Shown: piece by piece, positions 46,219-53,910 of the stretch | Layout: every line of letters starts with the position of its first letter | How positions within the stretch are numbered: position 1 is the stretch's first letter | NCBI RefSeq assembly: GCF_003149535.1 | Contig: NZ_QGDB01000001.1 | Span: forward strand, 248,001-312,000 | Length of the DNA: 64,000 nucleotides | Direction of reading: 5' to 3' | Origin: Falsochrobactrum shanghaiense | Lineage (GTDB): Bacteria > Pseudomonadota > Alphaproteobacteria > Rhizobiales > Rhizobiaceae | The notes under the pieces: generated by a model | Told to the model about the DNA's origin: nothing | What the model saw: only the letters and a program-made list of their open reading frames with translations | Databases searched by the model: none | Translations under genes and position numbers: made by a program

Positions 46219-46304
46219 ATGTTGCAACGTCATGCAACATAAATCCACGTTTTCCGGGCTTTTCAACGTGTTGTAAACTGCTCCATGCAACACATCTGCA
46301 ACAC
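46219..46304. repeat. TGCAACA/TGTTGCA motif cluster near attL
   Basis: ATGTTGCA (46219-46226) and TGCAACAT (46233-46240) form an inverted pair 6 bp apart. GTGTTGTA is at 46268-46275 and direct TGCAACAC copies are at 46286-46293 and 46297-46304 (11-bp period). The same octamer in both orientations recurs at 62521-62556 before int. This spacing is typical of integrase arm or excisionase sites. The gap 46156-46504 otherwise shows no credible gene. Confidence 0.6.
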
Positions 46305-46504
46305 GCTAATGATTGATAATCGCCCGACCGGCAACCGCCGGATGGTTTACGCCAGCAGCAAGGCCGGTCGGGCTACCCTGCCCGGTTTTGGGCAGGGGGC
46401 TTGCTCCTCGTGTTCTGGTCCGCCGAACGGCTGGTGAGGCCGCCGGGAATGGGAGCAGGCCTTTATCGCCCGCTTCCCGACTTGCCGCTCGGGACGGCAA
46501 GGAT

Positions 46505-46581
46505 GGAGGATCTGGCCGGGTACGATCCGGCAACCTGCCGTTTAGAAGACGGCTGCGCTATCCAGTTGCGCCACAGATCCA
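46505..46581 (-). tRNA. Element-borne tRNA-Arg (anticodon TCT)
   Basis: On the minus strand GGATCTG pairs with CAGATCC, the D stem is GCGC/GCGC, the anticodon arm is GCCGT-CTTCTAA-ACGGC giving TCT, and the T stem is GCCGG/CCGGC. CCA is encoded after a T discriminator (46508-46505). The T loop is ATCGTAC rather than TTCRANT, so T54 is not conserved. It would read AGA, a rare codon in high-GC alphaproteobacteria. Confidence 0.85.
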
Positions 46582-46778
46582 ATAGGTTGGACGGGCCTGC
46601 GGAGAACAAACATCCCGTCCCGCAGCTTCGGGCCATGCACGAACCCGTCGCTGCTGCGGCCACACACAAAAAGGCCGCGGAAACTTGTTAGTTGGGGTGG
46701 CCGGATGTGCCAGAGCCATGCCAGTAGTGAACTCCATATGGCGGAGCTGATGAAGAAGCCCATCGATAAGTCACTCAT
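46542..46778 (-). CDS. Small putative membrane protein, 78 aa
   Basis: ATG 46778 overlaps the preceding stop by 4 bp and has GGGAGGG about 5 nt upstream. The N-terminus (MSDLSMGFFISSAIWSSLLA, WLWHI) is a likely membrane span. The last 13 codons run through the first half of the tRNA-Arg gene on the same strand, giving the VAQLDSAAVF wording common to tRNA-derived frames. The C-terminus may therefore be incidental. No family recognised; position near lysis or accessory genes is possible but unsupported. Confidence 0.5.
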   Translation of the reverse strand: MSDLSMGFFISSAIWSSLLAWLWHIRPPQLTSFRGLFVCGRSSDGFVHGPKLRDGMFVLRRPVQPIGSVAQLDSAAVF

Positions 46779-46981
46779 GCCACCCTCCCATTCGCCATCA
46801 GCGTCAACTCATATGCATCATGCGCCCGATCCAGTTCCGCGGCTTTGTCGGCCAATATCCGGATGAGGTATGGAGATGCGCGATTGAACAAATCTTCGTC
46901 GTGCATATCGAGATGCAAAAGCGTGTCGGCCAATGCGCGGACTTCGCAAACGTGATTGCTGATGTCATAGAAGGTGCTCAT
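46775..46981 (-). CDS. Small phage protein, 68 aa, unknown
   Basis: The frame from ATG 46981 reads MSTFYDISNHVCEVRALADT, then LLHLDMHDEDLFNRASPYLI and RILADKAAELDRAHDAYELT. It is largely alpha-helical and soluble. Its start overlaps the upstream stop (ATGA at 46981-46978) and its stop overlaps the next start, so it is the middle gene of a three-gene coupled unit. Function unknown. Confidence 0.6.
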   Translation of the reverse strand: MSTFYDISNHVCEVRALADTLLHLDMHDEDLFNRASPYLIRILADKAAELDRAHDAYELTLMANGRVA

Positions 46982-47205
46982 GGCCGCCCTCCTGCTGCGG
47001 ACCAAAGAAGACTGTCAATCTCACGATGCAGGCCATACAGCGGAATCGTCCCTAGATTGGCTGGCGTTCCGTCCGTCAGCATGTCCATAACGCGAATGGC
47101 CGCGTCCAATCGTCCGAAAGCATCATCAAGCCCGAAAATCAGGTCTCTCGCGACTTCTACCCTTTCAGGCAAAGCGGTGTCGTTTGCTCGCACGGGGTGC
47201 TGCAT
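46978..47205 (-). CDS. Small phage protein, 75 aa, unknown
   Basis: ATG 47205 has AGGAGAT 7 nt upstream. The protein (MQHPVRANDTALPERVEVAR, then DLIFGLDDAFGRLDAAIRVM) is helical and acidic. It is the first gene of the leftward trio and divergent from the XRE regulator, whose control region (47206-47405) it shares. Function unknown. Confidence 0.62.
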   Translation of the reverse strand: MQHPVRANDTALPERVEVARDLIFGLDDAFGRLDAAIRVMDMLTDGTPANLGTIPLYGLHREIDSLLWSAAGGRP

Positions 47206-47353
47206 GGCGGTATCTCCTCAACTGTGGGGTTCCTGATTGACCGGGCATACCGAGGACGGGTTGCGAACGCTCTGTGGACCGGCCAATCAGGAATTAGTAA
47301 TCTGTTAAGCGTGCTGCGCGGTTTGCGTTGCAGTGTTCTGATTTCGTGATAAT

Positions 47354-47399
47354 GTACCGATACCAATACAAAATCAGTACGTCAAGCGGAAATCGGTAC
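47354..47399. promoter_or_regulatory. Candidate operator of the XRE regulator
   Basis: GTACCGAT (47354-47361) and ATCGGTAC (47392-47399) form an inverted pair 30 bp apart, with another GTAC at 47377-47380 between them. They lie just upstream of the regulator start and between two divergent units, as phage repressor operators do. Confidence 0.45.
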
Positions 47400-47405
47400 A
47401 CTGTC

Positions 47406-47639
47406 ATGATTAATTCTGTTCAATGTAAAATGGCGCGTGCAGCGATCGGCTGGGGTGTGCGTGATTTAGCTCGTGAAGCTGGTGTTTCAGTGGATACAAT
47501 CTCACGCTTAGAACGCGGCGAAGAATTGCAACCCCGCACTATAGATGCCATCCGCGCCGCCCTCGAATCGGCGGGCGTCGTATTCATCCCCGAAAACGGC
47601 GGCGGATACGGTGTTAGGCTGAGAGACAGGCAGGACTGA
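47406..47639 (+). CDS. XRE-family HTH regulator
   Basis: The product is 77 aa. The helix-turn-helix is clear: MARAAIGWGVRDLAREAGVS followed by VDTISRLERGE (about 9-40), with a short C-terminal part (AIRAALESAGVVFIPENGGG). This is the small XRE type often found as a lysogeny or mobile-element regulator. ATG 47406 fits the domain; the frame reaches 47328 but the sequence upstream is operator-like. It is followed after 4 nt by the 151-aa gene. Confidence 0.82.
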   Translation: MINSVQCKMARAAIGWGVRDLAREAGVSVDTISRLERGEELQPRTIDAIRAALESAGVVFIPENGGGYGVRLRDRQD

Positions 47640-47643
47640 CTAT

Positions 47644-48099
47644 ATGTCCACCAAGCCCATTTTGATCTACAAGTTAACACCGGTACAGATTGCGCTTGTT
47701 GACCGCATCGCAGCCACTGAAACAGGGTTGCTTATGGACAAAATGGAATACCCAGAAATCGTTGCGTATCAGGAGCTGGCCAAGCTCGGCTTTGTCGATA
47801 TGCAAGTACCAAGGCGCGGCAAGATTACCCTCGTACTAACCGCAGCAGGCGCGCAGCTCAGCACCAGCGGTTATATATCCAAGAAGCCTGTACTGCGCCT
47901 CACGCAGCCACAAATAGCTGCCCTGCGCCTTGTGTCCGGCAACCGGCTGCGGTTCAATGACGTTCCAGCAAAGGCTGTCGATGTCGTACGCAGAATGGCA
48001 CTCCGCGGCTGGATTATATATGAAGAAGATAGTGACGGCACCTATTGGGCACGCATTACCACTGAAGGCTGGCGGATACTGAAGCTTGTGGATCTGTGA
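47644..48099 (+). CDS. Tandem winged-helix-like protein, 151 aa, unknown
   Basis: The protein has two halves of similar plan. LTPVQIALVDRIAATETGLL...YQELAKLGFVDMQ...KITLVLTAAGAQL is followed by LTQPQIAALRLVSGNRLRF...VVRRMALRGWIIYE...WARITTEGWRIL. Each half looks like a helix-helix-helix-wing module. It is co-transcribed with the XRE regulator (4-nt gap). DNA binding is inferred; no family recognised. Confidence 0.6.
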   Translation: MSTKPILIYKLTPVQIALVDRIAATETGLLMDKMEYPEIVAYQELAKLGFVDMQVPRRGKITLVLTAAGAQLSTSGYISKKPVLRLTQPQIAALRLVSGNRLRFNDVPAKAVDVVRRMALRGWIIYEEDSDGTYWARITTEGWRILKLVDL

Positions 48100-48130
48100 A
48101 TGGTGAGCGTACTCAGCAAATGGATTCCCT

Positions 48131-48787
48131 TCAACCTCCAGCGCTCCTACGCTTTGGCGACCGCCGCGGTAGATCACCTGAAGGTCGCTCGGGGAAGGGC
48201 TTTAGGTTTTTGGGCGGATACCATGACTTCACGCGCGGCAACGGCTTCTTGACGCCCTGTTGGTGCAAATAGAGACCAGCTGTCAAATATGCATCCTCCA
48301 GCGCGCCGTGGCGCTGACCCACACGAGAAAGACCAATCTTTGACAGGCAATGATCAAGCTTGGCCGACTCGCCTCTCCATATCTCGCGTGCGCGTTCCAT
48401 GGTGCAATAAATCGGATGGTCCAGCATATCGACTTCTGCCTTACGAAACTCCCGCTGGATGTATCGCATGTCGAACTCTGCGTTGTGCGCCACGATTTCA
48501 TCGGCCCATGAGAACCACTTTCGCAATGGCGCGGCCAGATCGGCAAACAAATCCTGGTAACGAGTCATCCAATTATCATAGCCATGGACGGCTTCAGCTT
48601 GCGGGTGACTATCCTTGCGAGGATCAAAGATTAAGTGCAGCGATTGCCTTTGAAGCTCGTCGCCCTCGACTTTGACCGCGCCGATCGTGATTATTCTGTC
48701 GAAGGGCAGAACCCCAGTTGTTTCAGTGTCCACGACGATCACGCGCTTCTTTCGCGTATGAACTGCCGGATTAATTATCTCTGTCAT
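48131..48787 (-). CDS. DEDDh 3'-5' exonuclease (DnaQ-like)
   Basis: The product is 218 aa. Exonuclease motif I is VIVVDTETTG, motif II is EIVAHNAEFDMRYI and motif III is RHGALEDAYLTAGL (H-x4-D), the full DEDDh set of Pol III epsilon-type proofreading nucleases. The C-terminal 40 residues are basic and proline-rich. ATG 48787 is chosen with a G-rich site upstream. It is the last gene of the leftward late region, 220 bp beyond the tape-measure stop, and convergent with the 151-aa gene. Confidence 0.87.
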   Translation of the reverse strand: MTEIINPAVHTRKKRVIVVDTETTGVLPFDRIITIGAVKVEGDELQRQSLHLIFDPRKDSHPQAEAVHGYDNWMTRYQDLFADLAAPLRKWFSWADEIVAHNAEFDMRYIQREFRKAEVDMLDHPIYCTMERAREIWRGESAKLDHCLSKIGLSRVGQRHGALEDAYLTAGLYLHQQGVKKPLPRVKSWYPPKNLKPFPERPSGDLPRRSPKRRSAGG

Positions 48788-49007
48788 TCTGCCGCCCCCC
48801 AGATAACCAGAGGCAAGCATATTTCAAGGCAGAATTGAAGGGCAAGGAATATGCCGGCCAGTTTTATCAGCCACCCAACCCAGTTGCTTGCCTTCCTCAG
48901 TCTTTCTGGCAAGGCTCGTTTATAGGGCCTTGGGAGTGGCGGAGGGTCGGCTCCGCACCTCTAACTGATTGAATTAATCCGTTGCGGGAATACCCGCTTC
49001 GGGGAAG

Positions 49008-50972
49008 TTACCGAATCATCCCGCGCTGGCGCGCCTGCTTCACGCCACCAGCAACGGCATTGGCAAAATAAGGTGTTTTCTGCCAAGCCTGAATACCTTT
49101 CTCAACTCCGGCCTTCACCATCATGGCAACTTCCGCATTCCCGGTTGCGCCATCAACATTGACGTTGATCACGGGTGCACTGTTGATGGCGCTATTATTA
49201 TTCGTGACGTTCGAGATGTTCGGCATTTTCGGTACGGCAGGCATGCTGAAGCCCGGTGCACCGCCCACATCGTAACCGCGCAGGCCGCGCCGCATTGCCT
49301 CGACGGTCGCCACGCCTCCATGACGCGCCACGTCTTTCTGCGACCAGACGACTTCGCCTTTATGCACAACTCCGGCAGGTTCCTTCACGCCACCGGGGCC
49401 AGTGTAGCCGCCTTTGTCATACAGCCCGATACCGCCGTTCATAGCGATGCCCATCTGGCCGCCGCCGAACAGCCCGAGGATGGAACCGAAGATGCCGCCG
49501 CCGCCAGCCTTGTTGACCTGAAATATCGCGTCGAGCACTTCGTTCAACAGGCGGTCTGCGACACGGCCCAGAGCATTAGAAAGAGCATCAGCGGCGCTCT
49601 CTCCATTCATCAGGCTGGACACTAACGTCCCCGTAGCCTCGCGCGCGGCGTCGTTCATCGCCTCGTACTGGCTGCGTGCCGCTTCAACGGCCTCGCGTTC
49701 GGAATAGATCGCCTCCACGATGCGGGAAATTTCTTCGCGCTGCTCTGCTGTGGCGGCGGCACCGGCCATACGCAAGGCGTTGGACTTCGCGCGCTGGACG
49801 TCGCTGGCGCCCACCAACCGCAGTTCCTCTGACAAGTTATCGATTAACTGTTGTACGGCTTCGGCTTCCCGCAAGGCACGTTCGGCGGCGGTGTTGCGGC
49901 TACTGCCCGACTTACCTTTACCGCCTTCTTTGGTGCCTTGCGGGATAATCGTAACCTTTGCCGGATCATTAGATTTATAACGCCGATCAAGGGCCTCCAC
50001 CAGCTTCTGATTCGCATCTGCCATTTCGGGGCTGATTGGTTGACCAGCCATGCGCCTCGCCAAGCGGTTTTCAGGCGTATCTCCCTTGAGCATCATGCCG
50101 CCAACGACGCGGCCTGCTTCTGCGGCAGCCAGTCTCTTTTCATAGTCATCAAACGCGCCACGCAGTTGCGTCATTGCGTCGATGGCAGTCATAATCGCGT
50201 TTTTGGAGTTGATCTCGAAATTGCGCCATGTGTTCGTCCAGGCAACGTCAAGCTCGGCGGCACGTTTGATCAACTGCGCATCGATAACCCCGCCCGCTTC
50301 TTCGGTCTTCTGGCGCATGTTGTCGATTGCGCTGGCACCATCTTTAAACACATTGACCAAGGCTGCACCTTCGGAATCGAAGGCCTTAAACGCCAGTAGG
50401 AGCCGCTCTTGTTCTGAACCCGCGTTTTTTATCAGGTTTGCATAATCGCGAAGTATATCGACTTGATTGCGCATGGTGCCATCCGCATTGCGCAGTTGGA
50501 CATTATTGGCTTGCAGGACATCTTTGAGGACGCCCGAGCCGTTTGCAGCCTCGCCTACACGGCGCGAAAAACGCTGCATTGCTGTATCGAGATTGTTCAC
50601 ACCCACGCCGGACAGGCTCGCGACATGACGTAATTGCTGTAACGCATCCGTTGTTAAGCCGACCTTCGCCGCTATATCGCCGATACTTGTCAACTCCGCA
50701 ACGACGCTGCGAACACCTCGCGCTAGTCCTTCAAAGCCGCCGACTAAGGCGCCGCCGGCTAGACCTCCAATAAAGGCTTTGCCAAGCCCTCCTATTGAAG
50801 ATGTCAGCTTTGAAAACTGCCGGTCGACACGGGAAACCATCGTCTTGGCGCGCTTTTCAACGCGGCCCATCTGCTGGTCAGAGACCTGCACGCCGCGCTT
50901 CATGGCCTTTTCAAGTTTATCGACGCGCGCGACGACGTCCACCATAAGTTTTCTTGAGGCGTTATTAGCCAT
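49008..50972 (-). CDS. Phage tail tape-measure protein
   Basis: The product is 654 aa. It has the typical tape-measure layout. An N-terminal helical coil reads MANNASRKLMVDVVARVDKL on to about 55. A hydrophobic Gly-rich stretch follows (LGKAFIGGLAGGALVGGFEG, about 63-82), then long helices with Ala/Glu/Arg repeats. A Gly-rich segment (NKAGGGGIFGSILGLFGGGQ) precedes a C-terminus with Asn repeats (NISNVTNNNSAINS). AGGAG precedes ATG 50972, 8 nt after TerL. It is the only tail-length or tail-shaft protein seen in the element. At about 0.15 nm per residue it would set a tail of roughly 100 nm. Confidence 0.88.
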   Translation of the reverse strand: MANNASRKLMVDVVARVDKLEKAMKRGVQVSDQQMGRVEKRAKTMVSRVDRQFSKLTSSIGGLGKAFIGGLAGGALVGGFEGLARGVRSVVAELTSIGDIAAKVGLTTDALQQLRHVASLSGVGVNNLDTAMQRFSRRVGEAANGSGVLKDVLQANNVQLRNADGTMRNQVDILRDYANLIKNAGSEQERLLLAFKAFDSEGAALVNVFKDGASAIDNMRQKTEEAGGVIDAQLIKRAAELDVAWTNTWRNFEINSKNAIMTAIDAMTQLRGAFDDYEKRLAAAEAGRVVGGMMLKGDTPENRLARRMAGQPISPEMADANQKLVEALDRRYKSNDPAKVTIIPQGTKEGGKGKSGSSRNTAAERALREAEAVQQLIDNLSEELRLVGASDVQRAKSNALRMAGAAATAEQREEISRIVEAIYSEREAVEAARSQYEAMNDAAREATGTLVSSLMNGESAADALSNALGRVADRLLNEVLDAIFQVNKAGGGGIFGSILGLFGGGQMGIAMNGGIGLYDKGGYTGPGGVKEPAGVVHKGEVVWSQKDVARHGGVATVEAMRRGLRGYDVGGAPGFSMPAVPKMPNISNVTNNNSAINSAPVINVNVDGATGNAEVAMMVKAGVEKGIQAWQKTPYFANAVAGGVKQARQRGMIR

Positions 50973-50980
50973 GTCGGCTC

Positions 50981-52585
50981 CTATACTGAGAAAAATGCAT
51001 AATCGTCCGGCGCATCGTCATAGGACGAACGGCCCGATGCGCCTTGTGCGGCACGCGAAACAGCCATGATGCTCGCAACACATGGATCGATACGATCGGC
51101 AGACTTGTTCTTAGCTGGCCTGCGATTGTCGTTCTGGTCACGCATCATGACCGTGTTACCCACGGCCCACCGTAGGAGCGGGCTGTCATGCACAAGCCGG
51201 CGATTGAGAAACATGTCCTCGAACGTGTCGACCGGCTTGGCGAAGTTCATGAGCGTTTGCGGGAACGCCGCGACTGGAATGCCGTCGCGTTCTAGCGATT
51301 CCATCATCTCGCGGGCCATGGCCACGTCAAAGACGACCTCGTGCACTTCAAAGCGGTCGCATAGCTCGCGGATATATCCTTCAACCGTGCCGTAATCGAC
51401 AATATCGCCCTCGCAGGCAGTCAGCCATCCTTCATCGCGCCACTGCGAGTAAGGTGCGCTGTCCTCATCGGCGCGTCGGCGTAATTGAGCTTCAGGAGAA
51501 AAGCCCATGACGTGCAACGCAAACTTATCGTCATCCAGTTCAATGGCGCAGGCCACCGCCGATAGATCGATGCGCTTGGATAAATCCACTCCTATCCACG
51601 CGCGGCGACCTGCCAGCGCTTCAAGGTCAATCTCGCCATGCCCTTCATCCCAGATCGATAAGTCCCATTCGGGATTGGCGGCGCCGTCAAGCCAGACCGA
51701 TAAGTGTAGCCGCTTGAACGACTCGCGTTCGCTGGGGCTGTGTTCGCACTTCTCTATATAGCGCCGCAGTTTTCGGATATTCGGATAACCGTGCCGCAAG
51801 CCGGGATTGGTTGCGAACAGCCATTCCTCGTCACGGAAATCGACGTCACGCGGCGCTTCAAACAGAATCGGCAGGAATGTTTCATCCTGCACGCGACCGT
51901 CAACGATCTTCCGCGCATGGTCATATTTCGCATAGAACGGCCCTAGCTGACCGATGCCCGCCGTTGACGCAGAAAGCAGGAGGGTATTCTGCCCCTTATT
52001 GAGCGTCGTTTCGGCAGCTTCAATAAGGTCAAACTTGGTTTCGCAATGGCCCTCATCCCAGAAGACGGCCACATCAGAACGTCCATGTGCAGACTTGGCG
52101 TCGGAAGACAGGGCTTCATAGACAATGTTATGCTTTGTGTATGTGATGCGCTTGGCACTGTCCTGAATATGAACGGCCTCTAGAATGCGCGGCGTTGCTC
52201 GGCATATGCCGGCCATTTCGCGAAACGTCAGGCCAGCTTGGTCGCGGGCATTGGCGATGCTGCTGATCGATGACATGGGCACGCGCTCCGGCCCGATCAG
52301 ATGAAGCATGAGGCAGGCAGCCATAAGACTTGTCTTACGGTTGCCGCGTCCGACCATAAGAAATAACTCTTGAATTTTCCGCGTGCCGTCCTCGGCGGTA
52401 TCGCCATAAATCTTGCGAACTATGCGTTCCTGCCACGGATCAAGGACGAATGCCCGCCCCGGCAGGCTGGATTTTGGATGTCTCAGCGCTTTAATAAACT
52501 TGACGGCAGCTTCGCCCTTACCGTGAGGATCAGGGATCGGGCTATCGTCAAATATCCACGCCAAATTCGGCAGCCTCTCCGTCAC
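50981..52585 (-). CDS. terL: Terminase large subunit
   Basis: The product is 534 aa. The ATPase P-loop is GRGNRKTS (79-86), Walker B is DVAVFWDEGH (171-180, WDE 176-178) and the coupling region is LLLSASTAG. The RNase-H-like nuclease domain includes WIGVDLSKRIDLSAVACA, VVFDVAMAREMME and KSADRIDPCVASIMA. It is a HK97/P27-associated TerL that packages DNA through the portal. The GTG start at 52585 has GGAGG 8 nt upstream and overlaps terS by 38 bp. Confidence 0.93.
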   Translation of the reverse strand: MTERLPNLAWIFDDSPIPDPHGKGEAAVKFIKALRHPKSSLPGRAFVLDPWQERIVRKIYGDTAEDGTRKIQELFLMVGRGNRKTSLMAACLMLHLIGPERVPMSSISSIANARDQAGLTFREMAGICRATPRILEAVHIQDSAKRITYTKHNIVYEALSSDAKSAHGRSDVAVFWDEGHCETKFDLIEAAETTLNKGQNTLLLSASTAGIGQLGPFYAKYDHARKIVDGRVQDETFLPILFEAPRDVDFRDEEWLFATNPGLRHGYPNIRKLRRYIEKCEHSPSERESFKRLHLSVWLDGAANPEWDLSIWDEGHGEIDLEALAGRRAWIGVDLSKRIDLSAVACAIELDDDKFALHVMGFSPEAQLRRRADEDSAPYSQWRDEGWLTACEGDIVDYGTVEGYIRELCDRFEVHEVVFDVAMAREMMESLERDGIPVAAFPQTLMNFAKPVDTFEDMFLNRRLVHDSPLLRWAVGNTVMMRDQNDNRRPAKNKSADRIDPCVASIMAVSRAAQGASGRSSYDDAPDDYAFFSV

Positions 52586-52955
52586 CGCGTGCGCCTCCGC
52601 TATTCTTGTTGCGACTGGCCGGTGTCAGGCCAAGTTCTGCGGCAAGCCGTCTGGCGGCTTCCAGATTTTCTTTCAGGATGGTTGTTTCGGGCCGTCGCTT
52701 AGGACCGCTATCGGACTCAAAGGTCAAACCATGCAGACGAACCGCTTCCTCGGCCTGCCTCATGGTTGCGACCGCCAGACAATAAGCTTCAACCGTCTGC
52801 AATTCATGAGCGGCGATCTTACGATCAGCTACCAGTTGCGGCACGACACGGCGCCACTCGGCCTTGCCATGCGCTGGCATCCATGCAGGCGGTTTCGGTG
52901 CTTCGGCCAATGCGCCATCGAGCGCCCGTACTTCTGCTTTCCTGCCCCTAGCCAT
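52548..52955 (-). CDS. terS: P27-family small terminase subunit
   Basis: The product is 135 aa. MARGRKAEVRALDGALAEAP, then PAWMPAHGKAEWRRVVPQL, then HELQTVEAYCLAVATMRQAE is the P27 small-terminase pattern. A tail such as GPKRRPETTILKENLEAARRL and LAAELGLTPASRNK is also typical. It recognises the packaging start on the element DNA. Its ATG lies inside the end of the head-closure gene (8-bp overlap). Confidence 0.9.
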   Translation of the reverse strand: MARGRKAEVRALDGALAEAPKPPAWMPAHGKAEWRRVVPQLVADRKIAAHELQTVEAYCLAVATMRQAEEAVRLHGLTFESDSGPKRRPETTILKENLEAARRLAAELGLTPASRNKNSGGARGDGEAAEFGVDI

Positions 52956-53265
52956 TCAATGCCACACAGCGCAATTCCAGACCGCGCCGCCTTCCTATCG
53001 TTTTTATCTGCTTGAGATTATACGACCGCCCGTCGTGAACGACGCTCATGTCTAACGTGACGCCATCAATGAACCGCGTGCGGAAGATCGTGACTCTTTC
53101 GGTGCTGGTGCCGTAATTGCGCATATATTCATCGGTTGATTCTTCGATAATCTGCGCGCGCAAGGTGGCGTGATCGACTTCGACACGCACCTGCCCGCCA
53201 TAGCCGTCATCAACATATGTGGCACCGCGCAGCGTGATCGTTTCAGCGAGTTTTCCTGCCCTCAT
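52948..53265 (-). CDS. Phage head closure (stopper) protein
   Basis: The product is 105 aa and matches the SPP1 gp16/HK97 head-tail adaptor family: MRAGKLAETITLRGATYVDD, then GYGGQVRVEVDHATLRAQI, then STERVTIFRTRFIDGV and GRSYNLKQIKTIGRRRGLEL. It seals the portal after packaging and provides the tail docking site. It overlaps the neighbouring starts by 4-8 bp. Confidence 0.85.
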   Translation of the reverse strand: MRAGKLAETITLRGATYVDDGYGGQVRVEVDHATLRAQIIEESTDEYMRNYGTSTERVTIFRTRFIDGVTLDMSVVHDGRSYNLKQIKTIGRRRGLELRCVALNG

Positions 53266-53675
53266 ATCGCAACCATATCCTCCGCAGTGACGTGAAATGT
53301 TACGACGCCATGACTATGCTCGCCGGATGGATCGCGCAGATAGCGCGCATCTTCAAAGCTAAAATCCAATGCAAACCCGTCCTGAATCTCATTCAAGCGG
53401 CGCAGTGCACGGCGGATTTCGCCGCAGATCGATTTGCATTCGGTGAAGGTGTTTTCGCGCGTCCAGACATGCAGAGTCAGATAGACCGTCGAAAGGTCGG
53501 CGCAGTCGATGTCATCGCCGACCGTCTGCGCTTCACCCACAATGATACACGGAAAAACTTCAGGCCGTTCGTTCCGATCCATGATGCTTGACGCAGGCAC
53601 AAGCGCCGTCAGCGCCGCGCGGGCACGCATGGCCGTCACGGCAAGCCGCTGGGCCGCCAAACTAGCTTCGCTCAT
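53262..53675 (-). CDS. DUF3168 tail-completion/terminator-like protein
   Basis: The product is 137 aa. MSEASLAAQRLAVTAMRARA, LVPASSIMDRNERPEVFPCI, STVYLTLHVWTRENTFTECK, and SFEDARYLRDPSGEHSHGVV followed by TFHVTAED fit DUF3168, which includes tail-terminator proteins (gpU/gp17-like). It would join a tail to the head. ATG 53675 is selected; the frame upstream to 53852 is a shadow of the neighbouring gene. Confidence 0.82.
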   Translation of the reverse strand: MSEASLAAQRLAVTAMRARAALTALVPASSIMDRNERPEVFPCIIVGEAQTVGDDIDCADLSTVYLTLHVWTRENTFTECKSICGEIRRALRRLNEIQDGFALDFSFEDARYLRDPSGEHSHGVVTFHVTAEDMVAI

Positions 53676-53910
53676 TGTACGCCTCCAATGCTGCCTCCGC
53701 CAACGCGGTGCGCACATCGCCGAATGCCAGAGAGATACCGCCACGCTGACGCCCGGGCAGCGATATGAACAAGCGCCCGTCACGATGGTCCGCACGCACT
53801 TGCGCGTTATGGATTTTGAAGTCGCCCACTCTCGCATCGAACGAAGCGACAATGGTCGATCTCTCGCAATCGACGTTGCACAAGTTCATTCGCAAAATGA
53901 AAATATTCAT
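53662..53910 (-). CDS. Small SpoVG-like beta protein, 82 aa
   Basis: The frame from ATG 53910 reads MNIFILRMNLCNVDCERSTI, then VASFDARVGDFKIHNAQVRA, then GRLFISLPGR and a final helix. The strand spacing (FDxxVGxFKIHNAQV...LFISLPGR...AALEAY) resembles SpoVG-like nucleic-acid-binding proteins. It overlaps the genes on both sides by a few bases, so it belongs to the neck operon despite the different likely role. Function uncertain. Confidence 0.6.
   Translation of the reverse strand: MNIFILRMNLCNVDCERSTIVASFDARVGDFKIHNAQVRADHRDGRLFISLPGRQRGGISLAFGDVRTALAEAALEAYNERS

Noticed and set aside
48787-48930. Open minus-strand stretch ending in a hydrophobic EICLPLVIWGAAE
   Set aside because: It overlaps the exonuclease start like a real small membrane gene, but I find no ATG or GTG in frame after the preceding stop, so it is not called.
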